Of a DNA stretch of 64,000 bases, positions 48,637 through 59,600 are shown piece after piece. Location: contig SCFE01000085.1 in assembly GCA_004352715.1 (NCBI GenBank), forward strand, positions 62,001-126,000, written 5' to 3'. How positions within the stretch are numbered: position 1 is the stretch's first letter; each line of letters opens with the position of its first letter. A model generated the notes under the pieces. It searched no databases and was not told where the DNA came from. It saw nothing but the letters and a program-made list of their open reading frames with translations. A program made the position numbers and the translations under genes. Source of the DNA: Hofstenia miamia (lineage: Eukaryota > Xenacoelomorpha > Acoela).

Positions 48637-48954
48637 GTAATGTGATTTGCACAAGATTTGATGACCAATATTTTAGATAACATCTGAATAAATTCTTACA
48701 AAAAATTATGAATATAGTAAGTTTATCATGCTGAGTATGATTTTTGTGTTCTATTTTACATACCATTAGTATTTACTAACATAGTATTAGGGAGGCCCCT
48801 TTACAGGGTCATAGGATGAAAACTAAATTGCATATGTAAAAATTGTGGAGAAATTTGAATTTAGAATGCTAAAATTAACCCAATTGCAAAATATTAAAGC
48901 TATAGTGTTCATTACTGTAAGAAGAATTTGTTCAGTTAGGTGTCTGAAAACTTT

Positions 48955-49560
48955 TGATTGCTACTGTACTATACAGGCAGTGTTGGTGAACAAGTAAATG
49001 TCTGGAGTTATTCTGGAGCAGTTGTCATAAACTTAGCAAATGATCTTCTTCATAAAAATTGGTCTTTATATGTTGACAATTATTATACAGGCTTGCCATT
49101 AGCATTGCATTTTCATAATGTTAAGTATTTTTGTGGAACACTAAGAGTGTTATTTATAGCACAAACCTGAAGAAAGGCTAAGCTGTTGAAGTTGACAAAA
49201 AAAAATAGGGATGATGAAGTGGAAGGATAAGTGTGACATCCTAATCTCATCTACTCAACCAGATCATGCAGCTGGTATGATGAATGCTTGTAAATGAAAC
49301 AGTCAATATAATGAAATCTGCAAACCACAGGATTTGCTTAACTACAATAATGTGAAAAAGGCATTGATGTCACAGATCTGTTATGCTCACACCATAGTCC
49401 TCTTGGTTGGCATCAGTGGTACAAAAAGTGGGAATAGATTTATTGCTATCAATATGCATGACAAATTCTCTGGTAGTTTATAACAACTATTTCTCATTAA
49501 AAAGAATTTCAGTTCTCAAAATAACACAAAGAGCAGCAAGACTTTCAAAAGTGGATAATG
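48955..49560 (+). pseudogene. piggyBac-type transposase remnant
   Basis: Three frames together show the C-terminal half of a piggyBac transposase. They are LYVDNYYTGLPLALHF with FCGTLR (48958-49170), MKWKDKCDILISSTQPDH (near 49210-49260), LLNYNN then GIDVTDLLCSHHSPLGWHQW (near 49340-49430), and a last piece with LLSICMTNSLVVYNNYF. Family knowledge places an essential Asp in the VDNYYT motif and another in the G(I/V)D motif; both are visible. At least two frameshifts and an in-frame TAG make it dead. It starts about 80 bp right of the TTAA element. Confidence 0.85.
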
Positions 49561-51099
49561 ATCAACAGCATAAAAAGAAGCATCATTCAAATCTAGCCAA
49601 TTAACACTACTGCTTGAAACTAGACGCTGTTCAAAGAACATTAATTTCTGATTATTTTTGCAATTCTGAAAAAATTCGCAAGTAGTGAATTTGTAATTCT
49701 TACGTTACTAAGAAATACGATTAATAATAATACGACTATCCAAATTACGAAATTAAATGGTTGCTATAAAATTGTTATCCGTTTAGTGATTGTGATAATG
49801 TAAGCAAATTTAACATTTAAATTTTCCAACTATATTTATACAATATTTCCAGTTATGTGTAGAGATAAAATACTTCAATACAGCTCGTGTGCTTTCGAAA
49901 TTTCTTAAACCATCAAATCGGTCATCATAAATAGTATGGCATTTGAAGGAACCTTGCTTTACATGCAGGCATTACGAATCTACGAGCTGGGCGTAGTTTC
50001 TACTGAAAAAAGATAATTATTCCTCGGAGCAACAGTATTAGACTAATATACAAGATAGCAGATATCCATTGGAATATTTGAAATTAAATCTATCAGTTTT
50101 TACACATATATACAGCATGTATAACGCGAACATTATCATCCATCATATATAGGCAGGCTACATGTGTTTGCTATCATTTTCATTTGGGAAGGGAAATAAA
50201 TGAGTTTTAGTCTCAGTGTCTGTGTCGCAAAGAATGTGTTAAAAAGTGAAAGTTCTGTGATATGTAGGCACCAGGGTTGCCATGGATCTAGATCTCGACA
50301 TTGATAAGAAAATCTATTTTTAGATATCTTTGGTTATTGTGAATGAAAAATAAAAACAGATAAATTTATTCGTTATTATGGCAATTTTTTTAGTAAAATA
50401 GCTTAAAATTAATAATTAAAAAATTAAACTCAATCATGTTGTACAAATCTGACAATATACTTGTGTTATAATCACATTTTACCATGAGAGCTAATAGCAT
50501 GTTTGGTAAAATATTCAAAATATTAGGCCTTCTGTAGAATACCATTGAGCATTTTTCAAGCATAGTATCTGCTTCTTTTTAGATACCTATTCATGTATTT
50601 GCATTGTATATTACTGGAAATATGCAGGAAACAGTTTGATTATGTTCATTACTTAGGATTGCGTTAGTAAGATTTTGGTATATATTAATATCTTGTCATG
50701 AATTCTTTCACCATGAACTTCAAATGTCGCTGTGTAATTATATTTTAAATTTATATTATTTTATCATAAATATACTGTATAGAATGAATCCCCATATATT
50801 CACATTTCGATAACGTGTGAAATACCATGCCATGTATGAATTCACTTCAATTTTATTCCAGGTTATGATTTAGATGCATCAAGTTATCTGAAACAAGTAC
50901 CCCGGAATTTCAATCCTATATTCAATACTGCATGCAGCTATTGGCTAACATGTGTTCCCCACTATATGTAATTATTTTGATTGTTCGAGTCAATCGTTTT
51001 ACATTGCACTGAAATTATTTCCTTCCACTAATCCATTAATCTGTCGTAGTCTCCGTAGTCTCTCCCGAAGCTTGGATTTTTCTGTTTTCTTAAAATTCT
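49561..51099. other. AT-rich intergenic sequence
   Basis: No recognisable gene or terminal repeat in about 1.5 kb. Confidence 0.4.
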
Positions 51100-53252
51100 C
51101 TTAGCATGCCTCTGTAAAACTTGGCTTGATGATTCCCTCCCCACCTCATCCATGTTCCTTTTTCCCAACTTTACGGTTGTTGCTAGATGTCATCGTCTCA
51201 ATTCCTCTCATAGTGGCACCTTAATGGCAATTAATTCATGTGGTTTAACGCCTCTGAATATCGACTTTGATCCCACATGTGGTTTTTGCTGCAGCACCAT
51301 TTCTTCATTCACTTACTTCTAGCTTTCTTGTTGTATGGTTGTATAATCCTCCTCAATCTAGCAAATATCGAATTCATTTCACTCTTTTTTCCAAAACTAT
51401 CCATACCATTTTTTATTCTTTTCACTCTTAACTCATCACATGGTATTTCAAAGTCTTCAATATTTGTCACTGATGATGTCAACCTCCCTGTAGTTGATTG
51501 GGTTGTTCGTTTTTCATTAGGTTCCTATGAACTTCAACTTGTTGAATTTCTTTCTGCTCTCTCACTTATCCAACACATACTTCTGGTCATATTCTTGGTT
51601 TTGTTTACTCCAAATTACCCGATACTTAAATTCCTCCAGTCAGCTCCTCATTATTTTCTACTGATCATACATTTCTTCTGTTTTCATCAATTAATGGATA
51701 TTCTCACAATTGCTTTTTCTACACTCTTGGCTATTATGTTTCATTTAACATTTTTATTTGTTCTTCCTTTATTTTTTATCCTCTATGCACATTCCCTCTA
51801 AATGATCTGCTCCAATTCGTACAAAATCTTCTCTCCTTTGGGCACTTTCTCTATATTCCCCGTAAATGAAGGCGTCGTCAACTTTTACATTTCTATTACT
51901 CTTCTCATTCTGTCCATCTTCACAATAAGCTCAGACATCTCAAAAACTTATTTGTTGACTCATGTGGCAAATCTTATCTTTTGGAGAGAGTCTTAACAAC
52001 ATCCAAAAATTAGCCGATTCTATTCTGTTGGATAAAGCTACTTTCCTCCATTCCTTTTCTTCCGGACTTTCCATCAGCTCTGTAAACAAATTGATCAAAT
52101 CTCTTTCCAACAACAAATCTCTTCCTTTGGCTGTGGAATTCAATAGTAAGCTTGCTTAATCTTCTCGTGATATATCAAATCTTTTCAATGAATATTTATG
52201 TTCTCTATTCTCTCCAATCAGCTCTTCTGTAATTACTCTAAACCTTTCAGAAATCATTCTAAATTCATTACTCCACATACAATGTTTAAAATTTTGTTGT
52301 CTATTAAGTCGCACTCTATTCCTCATGATCAATAATCACCTGTTCTAATAAAAAACATTGCATCTTCCCTATCTGATCCTTTGTTGCAGCTCTTCCAATC
52401 AATCATCTTATCTCTCTGCGTTTCCTCAAATTTCTAAAAAGCTGTTGTTATTCCAATCTTTAAATCTGGCAAGAATCTTCCGAGTCATTTTTGTTTATCC
52501 TATCGTCCAATTTCCATTATTTCTCATCTATCTCTTGCTTCAAATGGCTCATTTTTAACGCTATTTATCCCGTCCTACGTCTTTTGATTTCCGAATCTCA
52601 GTACGGACTGAGCTTTTTCTCATTGCGATAGAAGTATCCCTCTTTTTACTGTCTATCTTGATTTCAAAAAGGCTTTTGATAAAGTTCCTCATTCGCACTT
52701 AATTTCGAAGCTCTCTTTTCTTGGTTGTGATTCCTTCCTGTTTCTCATCTCCAGTTATCTTACTAACAGATCTCAATCTGTCCGAATTGAGTCTATTCTT
52801 TCTGATGAACCTCCGGTCATCTATGGTGTTTGTTCCTTAGGGTTCAATTCTTGGTCCTCTTTTGTTCTTAATCGTCATCAATGACTTTACAGCAGCAATC
52901 ACTTCTTTCAACTCTACATGCATGATATATACTGATGACACACATATTTTCTTCTGATCTCGAAAGTATTTGAACCAAGGACAACTAGATTATAATAACA
53001 GGACGCTGAACATTAAATTCACTGAATATTTTTTTAGAGGCCGACAACAATATAATGTAAATAACTCATTTAAAGTACAAATAATCACTAATCTAATGAA
53101 TTACAAATTTTCCAGTGACGTCTTTTATTTGAGGCATAACTAGCAGATGCATGAAGTTCGTTAACTTGTACTGCAGTCCCTTTTAAAAATAATATTTGCA
53201 AAACGACGAAGAACTGATTCCGAATAAGAACAATTGATATGCTCTGCTGCAA

Positions 53253-55673
53253 CTATAAAAAGCTTAACCAATAATTCGAGCACTTCCTATCTACAATATT
53301 AAATAGGGAAAGTAAAATCTTTGAAAGCATAAATAAATCAGAATTAGTAAATTTCAACTTCCCTCTAGACAAGGCTGACAAATTCAGAATGAGTTGCCGA
53401 AACTGGGTGAGGATTTGTATCTTCAGGAAGTTCTTCACGCGAAGTAATGTATCCACAGACATAATACAATGATGATTGCTCAGATTCATTAATATCGTCA
53501 AGATTTTGCAGAGCAAAATCAATAGATTCTACATCACTGTCTGTTGGAGACATTTGACAACAAGAACTACCAGAATGAGGCATTGATTTGATACCCAAAG
53601 TTTCATGCAGTTTTAACCGTCAAAATGCTTCTGAATATAGTACTTGTTCTGTGGAAATATAGTAACAGCCTCCACTTAATTACCTGTAAACGCCAAATTT
53701 ACCCTCAAGATTATCACTTTAGAATGATGATTTAATAGTTTCAGGTGTAAATGATAACAAGCGTCCCCAACTTCTGCCGCTATGGATGCATTCCAAACAT
53801 CTTGCAAATTCTTCAAGGAATTCTAAGCGAGAATCGTTTGCATCAGAAATGGGATGACTATCATTAATTATAGTCCACACTCTAGTCATCAATTCAATTA
53901 CTTCAGCAGTTTTCAAATAGCCATAAAATTTAAGTGCAGCAACAGTTTTGGCGTTAAAAATTTTACAAACAGGAGATACTTTCTGTTTCTCCATATTCTT
54001 CGGGTCGATTGAGGCTTTTGTCAGATATGTCATTCTGACTGTCTGTAGCAAATTCTTCTGAAAAACAATTCGCAAATGATTCCAATCTCCAGTGATGTAT
54101 CGCTCTTCAAAGGGAACCTGTGACAGTTGAAGCTGATCTAGCAAAAACGAGACACTCGGTTCATCAAAATCAAGAATTGGAGAGAGTCTGTTGGTTTGGT
54201 GGACGAGTTCAGAAGAAAATGAGAACGGTGATTGAGCGAGAAAGTTAAGTATTGCATCTAATTGTGACCACCTCGACAAAATACACTGAAATCCCAATAA
54301 ATGTCGGACATCACGAATCTTGTGGTTTCGGAAGGCTTTTACATTAAAGGTGTTCAACACTTTACAGTAATAATCCACATCCAAAGTTGAGTTAATTCGA
54401 TAGACAACAACATGATCACTTTGATAAGATACCTAGTACAAGTTACAGAAATTATTTTACAAATGCAAGAAATAGTGCATGTTATTTTTACGCAAAGCAT
54501 GTTTCATATTGACTTATGAATNTCAACACTTTACAGTAATAATCCGCATCCAAAGTTAAGTTAATTCGATAGACAACAACATGATCACTTTGATGAGATA
54601 CCTAGTACAAGTTACAGAAATTATTTTATAAATGCAAGAAATACTGCATGTTATTTTTACGCAAAGCATGTTTCATATTGACCTATGAATATATCTAGAT
54701 GAGTTGTTTCATTCAAAAATGCTCCAAAAATACAAGAGCTTTCTGTAACTTGTTACCTCATGATCCTTAGGTAGATTCTTATTCAACAGAGTGTCAACAA
54801 ACTCTGACCAAATATCAGGTATAGTATCTGCTAATGTAAGGGCGGAAATCTTGTCTGGTAGGGAAGATCTTTGCTCAATTGTTATTTTACGTTTAGTAAC
54901 TTCAGGCAGGTTTGTTTGGGACCGTTTGTTTAAAGACTGACTTTGGGAATTCCGGAAATTCGTAGGTGGATCTCTTGGCTGATAGAACCCCTTGATCTTA
55001 ACAAAAGATGCATCATCAGACCAGTGCTTTCTGCATATTCCAATATGTGGTGTCACTGTCTAAAATGCAATGCATTAATACATGTATTTTTAAATAAAAG
55101 TTTAAGAACATATTTGACAAGTTAGTACTTTTGCGTTATCCACCCCCACTCAAATAATTTTAAAAATATGCTAGTTTATCAATATAATAATTATAGACTT
55201 AACCCAAACCCCTTCCCTCACCTCAACATGAATCCAAACCAATGAGTGGGGGTAGATTACGCAAAAGTACCCCGACAAGTTTTATAATGAAAAATTTTAA
55301 ATGGGAACTGAAATGCTTCTGTATTAATATGCTCGCTAAGGTGCAGCATATACATAGGTAACACCTAAAATACAAATTTAATATGCTTATATACGCAGTT
55401 TAATATCCTGATTTTAATTCTGCACCTTGCTTCGTTCTTGCACAGTAATAGAGTATTTAATTTTATAAAAGACATTTACTTAAGTATATTAGTCATTAAT
55501 AAATATCGAATTAAATTTCGCATTTTATTTGTGTAGGTATTATAGATATATTGAAATAATGCATCTATTCAACGTTGACATTGCTCAGGGTCAGGTGGGA
55601 AAGTGTATGGTTGTATATTCCTCTTCAGATTTGTAATTAATAGACAATTACCGACTGTGCACTTTCGTGGCAT
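53253..55673 (-). pseudogene. P-element/THAP9-like transposase, partial, multi-exon
   Basis: A 34-codon exon at 55569-55673 starts MPRKCTVGNC and reaches YTFPPDPE, the first half of a THAP zinc finger. The second half (ICRKHW, then FYQPRDPPTNF) is in the exon 54709-55056, after acceptor TTTAGACAG. 53719-54384 encodes the insertion/C-terminal region (GDWNHLRIVFQKNLLQTV, LTKASIDPKNMEKQKVS). 53253-53598 encodes the C-terminus (SSLYYVCGYITSRE, LSRGKLKFTNSDLF). I do not see the RNase H-like segment with the first catalytic Asp between the THAP and middle parts, nor the Trp-containing THAP centre. The element is therefore probably internally deleted, or exons are hidden at the single-N join. Confidence 0.88.
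54523..54690 (-). other. 168-bp near-duplicate of 54354-54521 at a single N
   Basis: The two 168-bp stretches on either side of N 54522 differ at about six positions. This fits two haplotypes left end to end by the assembler inside the P element. Confidence 0.8.
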
Positions 55674-56437
55674 TTTCAGTTGTGATATCCTATGTAAATA
55701 ACCAAACAATTACTTCGCAAGCATGCAATGCGGCCTCTAAATAATTGGCCAGTGATTCGACAGTTCAACGTCCTGTAGTATTAATCTAGTTGTCCTTGAT
55801 TTGAACCAGCTATCAATCTGCCCTTTTATGGTAAACTTCCAATGGTCTTCCTTTTAGCACCTTAAAATCTGAAGGTCTTATATTCTATTCCTCCAAAACC
55901 CTCCAAAAATAATGTCATTGTTCCCTCCAAACCTTATGTTCGTGATCTTGGTATTTTTATTTCCAATTCTCTTTGCTGGTCTATACATATTTCTCACAAA
56001 GCTAAAAAATTCTCTTCTATTTTTTACTTTCTCATATCCACTATGGCCAGTTCTTCTAACTCCTCCATCAAATTAACAATCTTCAAATCATATTGTCTTA
56101 GCGCTTTTTGTTATGGATCTCAGTGTTGGTATCTCAACTCTTCCTTCTCAACAAAATTTGATCGTCATTTACACCGGGTTCTTCGCTGGATCTACTCTTC
56201 AAATAAACCTTTCCTTCATTTCCTTTTAAAATCCAGGCTTTTGCCTATCTCGCTGGGTTTCAAATTCCTTAAAAATTATGTTGTCTCCTTTATTTAAGCT
56301 AATATGCTGCAAATCGTGTAAATTTGCTTTTACAGAATACAGGCTTAATTTCACTTGCGATTTCAATAAATTTAGAGATCTTGTTGTGTACTACCAAATT
56401 GTTACATTTATTAAACAACATATGATTTTAGTTAATA

Positions 56438-56639
56438 ATGACCTGTTGTTGGGGATGTGGAGGGTTTTTATCTGATATAACTCCAAATTTCCTTAAATGT
56501 CGTTGCTGCCCTGGTTATTACAAATCATCTACTTCACACTCCAATCGCCCTCGAAATACAGAATTTCGCCAGCAAACGATCCCATCCTTCAAACCTTTGT
56601 TTACTGCAGAGAGACTTTTATTGCCCTGCACACTTTTGG
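56438..56639 (+). CDS. TMEM30: TMEM30 exon 1 (N-terminal motif)
   Basis: Contains [20 protein letters not shown] then [14 protein letters not shown], matching the conserved family motif RP.(D/N)T.F(K/R)QQ..P...P..TA. The donor GG|GTTCTC at 56639/56640 is weak but gives the right phase. The start is uncertain: Met 56438 is the first in frame, and its Cys-rich leader ([15 protein letters not shown]) directly follows LINE sequence and may not be native. Confidence 0.75.
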
Positions 56640-59600
56640 GTTCTCCCTTTTAAACATTTATTATTTTTATACTATATATTTTTTCATTATTATATGACAT
56701 AACATTTTAAGTATAAGATTACAATGTGAATACCCAATAAATACATATTTATTAGACAATCGTGTTATGTTAAATGTGACTACTAAGTAAATAGAAAATA
56801 GTTTCTGAACAAATATAAAGCAAAAGTGTTAAATGCTATATTATATTTCGGCCACTATATTTAGGGTGCTGATCATTTATTGAAAATGATTATTATGGTT
56901 AAAGATTATTACTTATGGAGCTTTTGTATGTACTATGGATGCAGATGGTACTTACAAGATCCACTGAGATTATAGAAAATTATTCTAACTGATACTACTA
57001 TTTCTATAATCAAAAATTCGTTCTGAAATTCAGCGCTTAGGTCTAACTATTATTTCGAATTTTTTATTTTCTTGTGCATTCAAAAATATTGGTTTTTCAT
57101 TGTTAGGTGATTAAAAATTTTAGATATAATCAATTTGATCGCATTTGACAAACGCATATTTTAGGTTTATTTTTTCTGGCTACTGGAATTATTTTCGTTG
57201 TTATTGCAGCCGGTACTAATGAAAAATCAATTGACTACACCCATTGCACTACTCCGTCTTCCAATTCCTGTGCTGAATTCGTAAAGAATCCCGATAATTA
57301 TGGTCAATTTTGCACTTGTGAAATTGATTTTACGCTCGGAGCTGGCTATTCGGTATGGCACTTATTTGCAAATAAAAATCAACCAAAGTACTGTATGTTT
57401 TAGGGAAATATATTCGTTTTCTATGGTTTGGAAAATTTTTATCAGAACCATCGTCAGTATGTTAGATCACGTGATGACGCTCAACTTCATGGAGACCTTT
57501 CACCAGATCCATCTGAAAATTGCTATCCCTACCAGTATGATTCCAACACTTCTATGGCCATTGCACCATGCGGTGCTATTGCAAACAGCCTTTTCAATGA
57601 CACGTTTACTCTGAAGTATAAGAACACTAATACTGAGGTGGCTATTTTTTTAAAATGATTTTAATTGAAGTCAATTAATCTAATTTAAAATAGAATATTA
57701 CTAAAATTCAATATTTTGACTTTTGGTGTTTGTTTTGAATTCGCAAATTTATTCGACAGTGAATTCTAATACAAAATGAAAGTTTTTGAAGTGTACAACT
57801 AATTTAAGAAAACCAGAGATGCCTTTATAATGGTTGATTATAGCATTGATTATAGATATTAATATGGTCGTCTTAACTATAGTATTCTATAATAGCATGA
57901 TAATCCTAAATAGTATTTAAAAAGCAAATTGAATAAAATTTAATTTTTCGAACATGATACAATAAGTCTGGTTTCTAATGTTTCTGAGAAGAATCTGTTT
58001 CTTCTAAATGGTAGAGTATCAAGAATGTAAGCAGCAATTTTGATAAGATAACTGGCCTGTTCACTGAGCGCACACTGCTCAGGTCAATGACGTAATGCTA
58101 GTGTTTGCATGTGTTCATGATATTCTATTAAAGAAATAATATTAATAGTATTGCTCTTATGAAAGCGTTTTATATAGTATTGTTATTATAAACTATACTA
58201 TGGTCCTCTCCGAAAGTACCTATGGCGCTTAAATTTTGGATTTTAGAAGTACTTACTAATTGATTCTAATTGGTGTCCTAAAAACATTTCGAAGGCAAAA
58301 CAGTAAAACTAAGCATAACACTAACCTTTTTTCATTCCATTAACTCATAATAAATTGATGATTAGTGGGGTTACTGAAGTCAACAGACTAACTCATTGGG
58401 TGAGCCAACATTTGGGGGCCGGCTCATACCCCTAGAAGTGTGCCTGTCAGGTTTGATCTTAGAATCCTCTGCCGACCCTTGACACGCAGAGTGCTGATTT
58501 GTTTTGAGCCTGATCAGCAGAGTGAAGCCGAAGGTCGAACTTCATTTGAGAAGGTTGCGCATCTTCCGCTTTAGCCAACCAAGGCTACTAACGGTGGTAA
58601 CCTTAGAGAGCGCCCGCTGGCGACTATATAGATCCGCGCAAATAATTTCGAAGCAGTATTTACTAAAATGCATAGCATTCTAGCTAATTAGAGGCCTCGC
58701 TCAACTCCTTAATAGATGGTAATGATGTTTGATCATAGCTACGTGACACAGCAAAGCTGCCTCAACAGGAAGGCACAGCAAACGCTGGCCTAGGGCCTAT
58801 CTCATAGGCCAGAGACAGAGTTTACTCTTAGGGTCAGTGTAAACTTAATAATTTCTCAGTGGAAAAAGTCAACATCACGTTGGAAAAAGTAAACACCATT
58901 TTCGGGGACGGACTATAAATAACTCAGGTTCTATCATTCCTATGACCATGATCTTTTGCCAGTGTGCTATATTCAGGCCTATGTAGGCCAAACCTGGTTG
59001 TATCTATCATTTAAAAAGTTGATGTTGACTTTTTCCCAATAACTGTAATTTACTAAGGAAAAAGTCAACAGTGACATGGTGTAAACCCTGGTGGTGTCGA
59101 ACCACTTATCCATGCTCACTGACCCTAAACCAATACCATGGCATCAAATAAACATTAAAAAAATCAAATTAAAAAAATTTTTTTAAAAAAAAGTAAACCA
59201 TCTTTGAAGGCCTGGTTCTCATAAATTTCAAGAATGACAAACCTATTTTATTGCAGATTCAAGTAGACTAAGACTAGGACTTTCGAATGGTATATGTTTC
59301 AAATCGATAGGACCAATATTGGTACCTCAGCGGAGTCTAAAAAATTTAAAAAAATATACTATGAGAAAAAATCAAAAAAATTTTTTTTATTTCACCAAAA
59401 TGGTTTTTAAGCCATTTCCAGTTTTTTAAAGCAAAAAAAATCAAAAAAAAAATTTTGTCCCCAAAAAAATTTTTTTGACCCGAGTTGACCATGTTCAGCC
59501 CATTATATATCAAAACTTTCTAAGGTTGACCCCCACTTTTTATATGATATTCTTGTAGATCAAGACCAGAATTTTCGAATGGTATATAGCATTTGAATGT

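Larger units (their letters stand above)
46678..48874. mobile_element. TTAA-bounded inverted-repeat element (MITE-like) carrying nested LTRs
   Basis: About 133 bp at 46678-46810 is inverted at 48741-48874; both arms include CATCCTATGACCCTGTAAAG. TTAA lies just outside each arm (46674-46677 and 48875-48878). Without the inserted LTRs the element would be about 400 bp. TTAA targets are typical of piggyBac-type elements, but the ends do not start with the usual CCC, so the family is uncertain. Confidence 0.7.
52976..55798 (-). mobile_element. P-type DNA transposon with TIRs and exact 8-bp target duplication
   Basis: Both ends begin CAAGGACAACTAGATTA and continue with ACAGGACG(C/T)TGAAC as imperfect ~36-bp inverted repeats. 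ATTTGAAC flanks it on both sides (52968-52975 and 55799-55806). An 8-bp duplication is the rule for P elements. The 2823-bp length includes about 168 bp of apparent assembly duplication. Confidence 0.93.
51100..56430 (+). pseudogene. CR1-like LINE, split by the P element
   Basis: Non-LTR retrotransposon with pieces in several frames. An endonuclease region shows YNPPQSSKY (near 51340) and DDVNLPVVDW (near 51470, in place of the usual GDFNLPDIDW). RT N-terminal motifs lie near 52350-52520 (LIKNIASSLSDPLLQLF, SYRPISI). The RT core shows VYLDFKKAFDKVPHSHL (near 52665), a VPQGS motif now VP-stop-GS (near 52835), GPLLFLIVINDF and YTDD (near 52930). The element stops at 52975 and resumes at 55799 with the post-RT part (RDLGIFISNSLCWS near 55945, YGSQCWYL near 56120). 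The outer limits (about 51100 and 56430) are estimates. Confidence 0.8.

Noticed and set aside
51277-52558. Hydrophobic plus-strand open frames resembling multi-pass membrane proteins
   Set aside because: They lie in a pyrimidine-rich LINE read out of frame. The correct frames give endonuclease and RT motifs.
58371-58650. tRNA-derived SINE
   Set aside because: No acceptable A box and B box at proper spacing; only a weak GTTTGATCTTAG.
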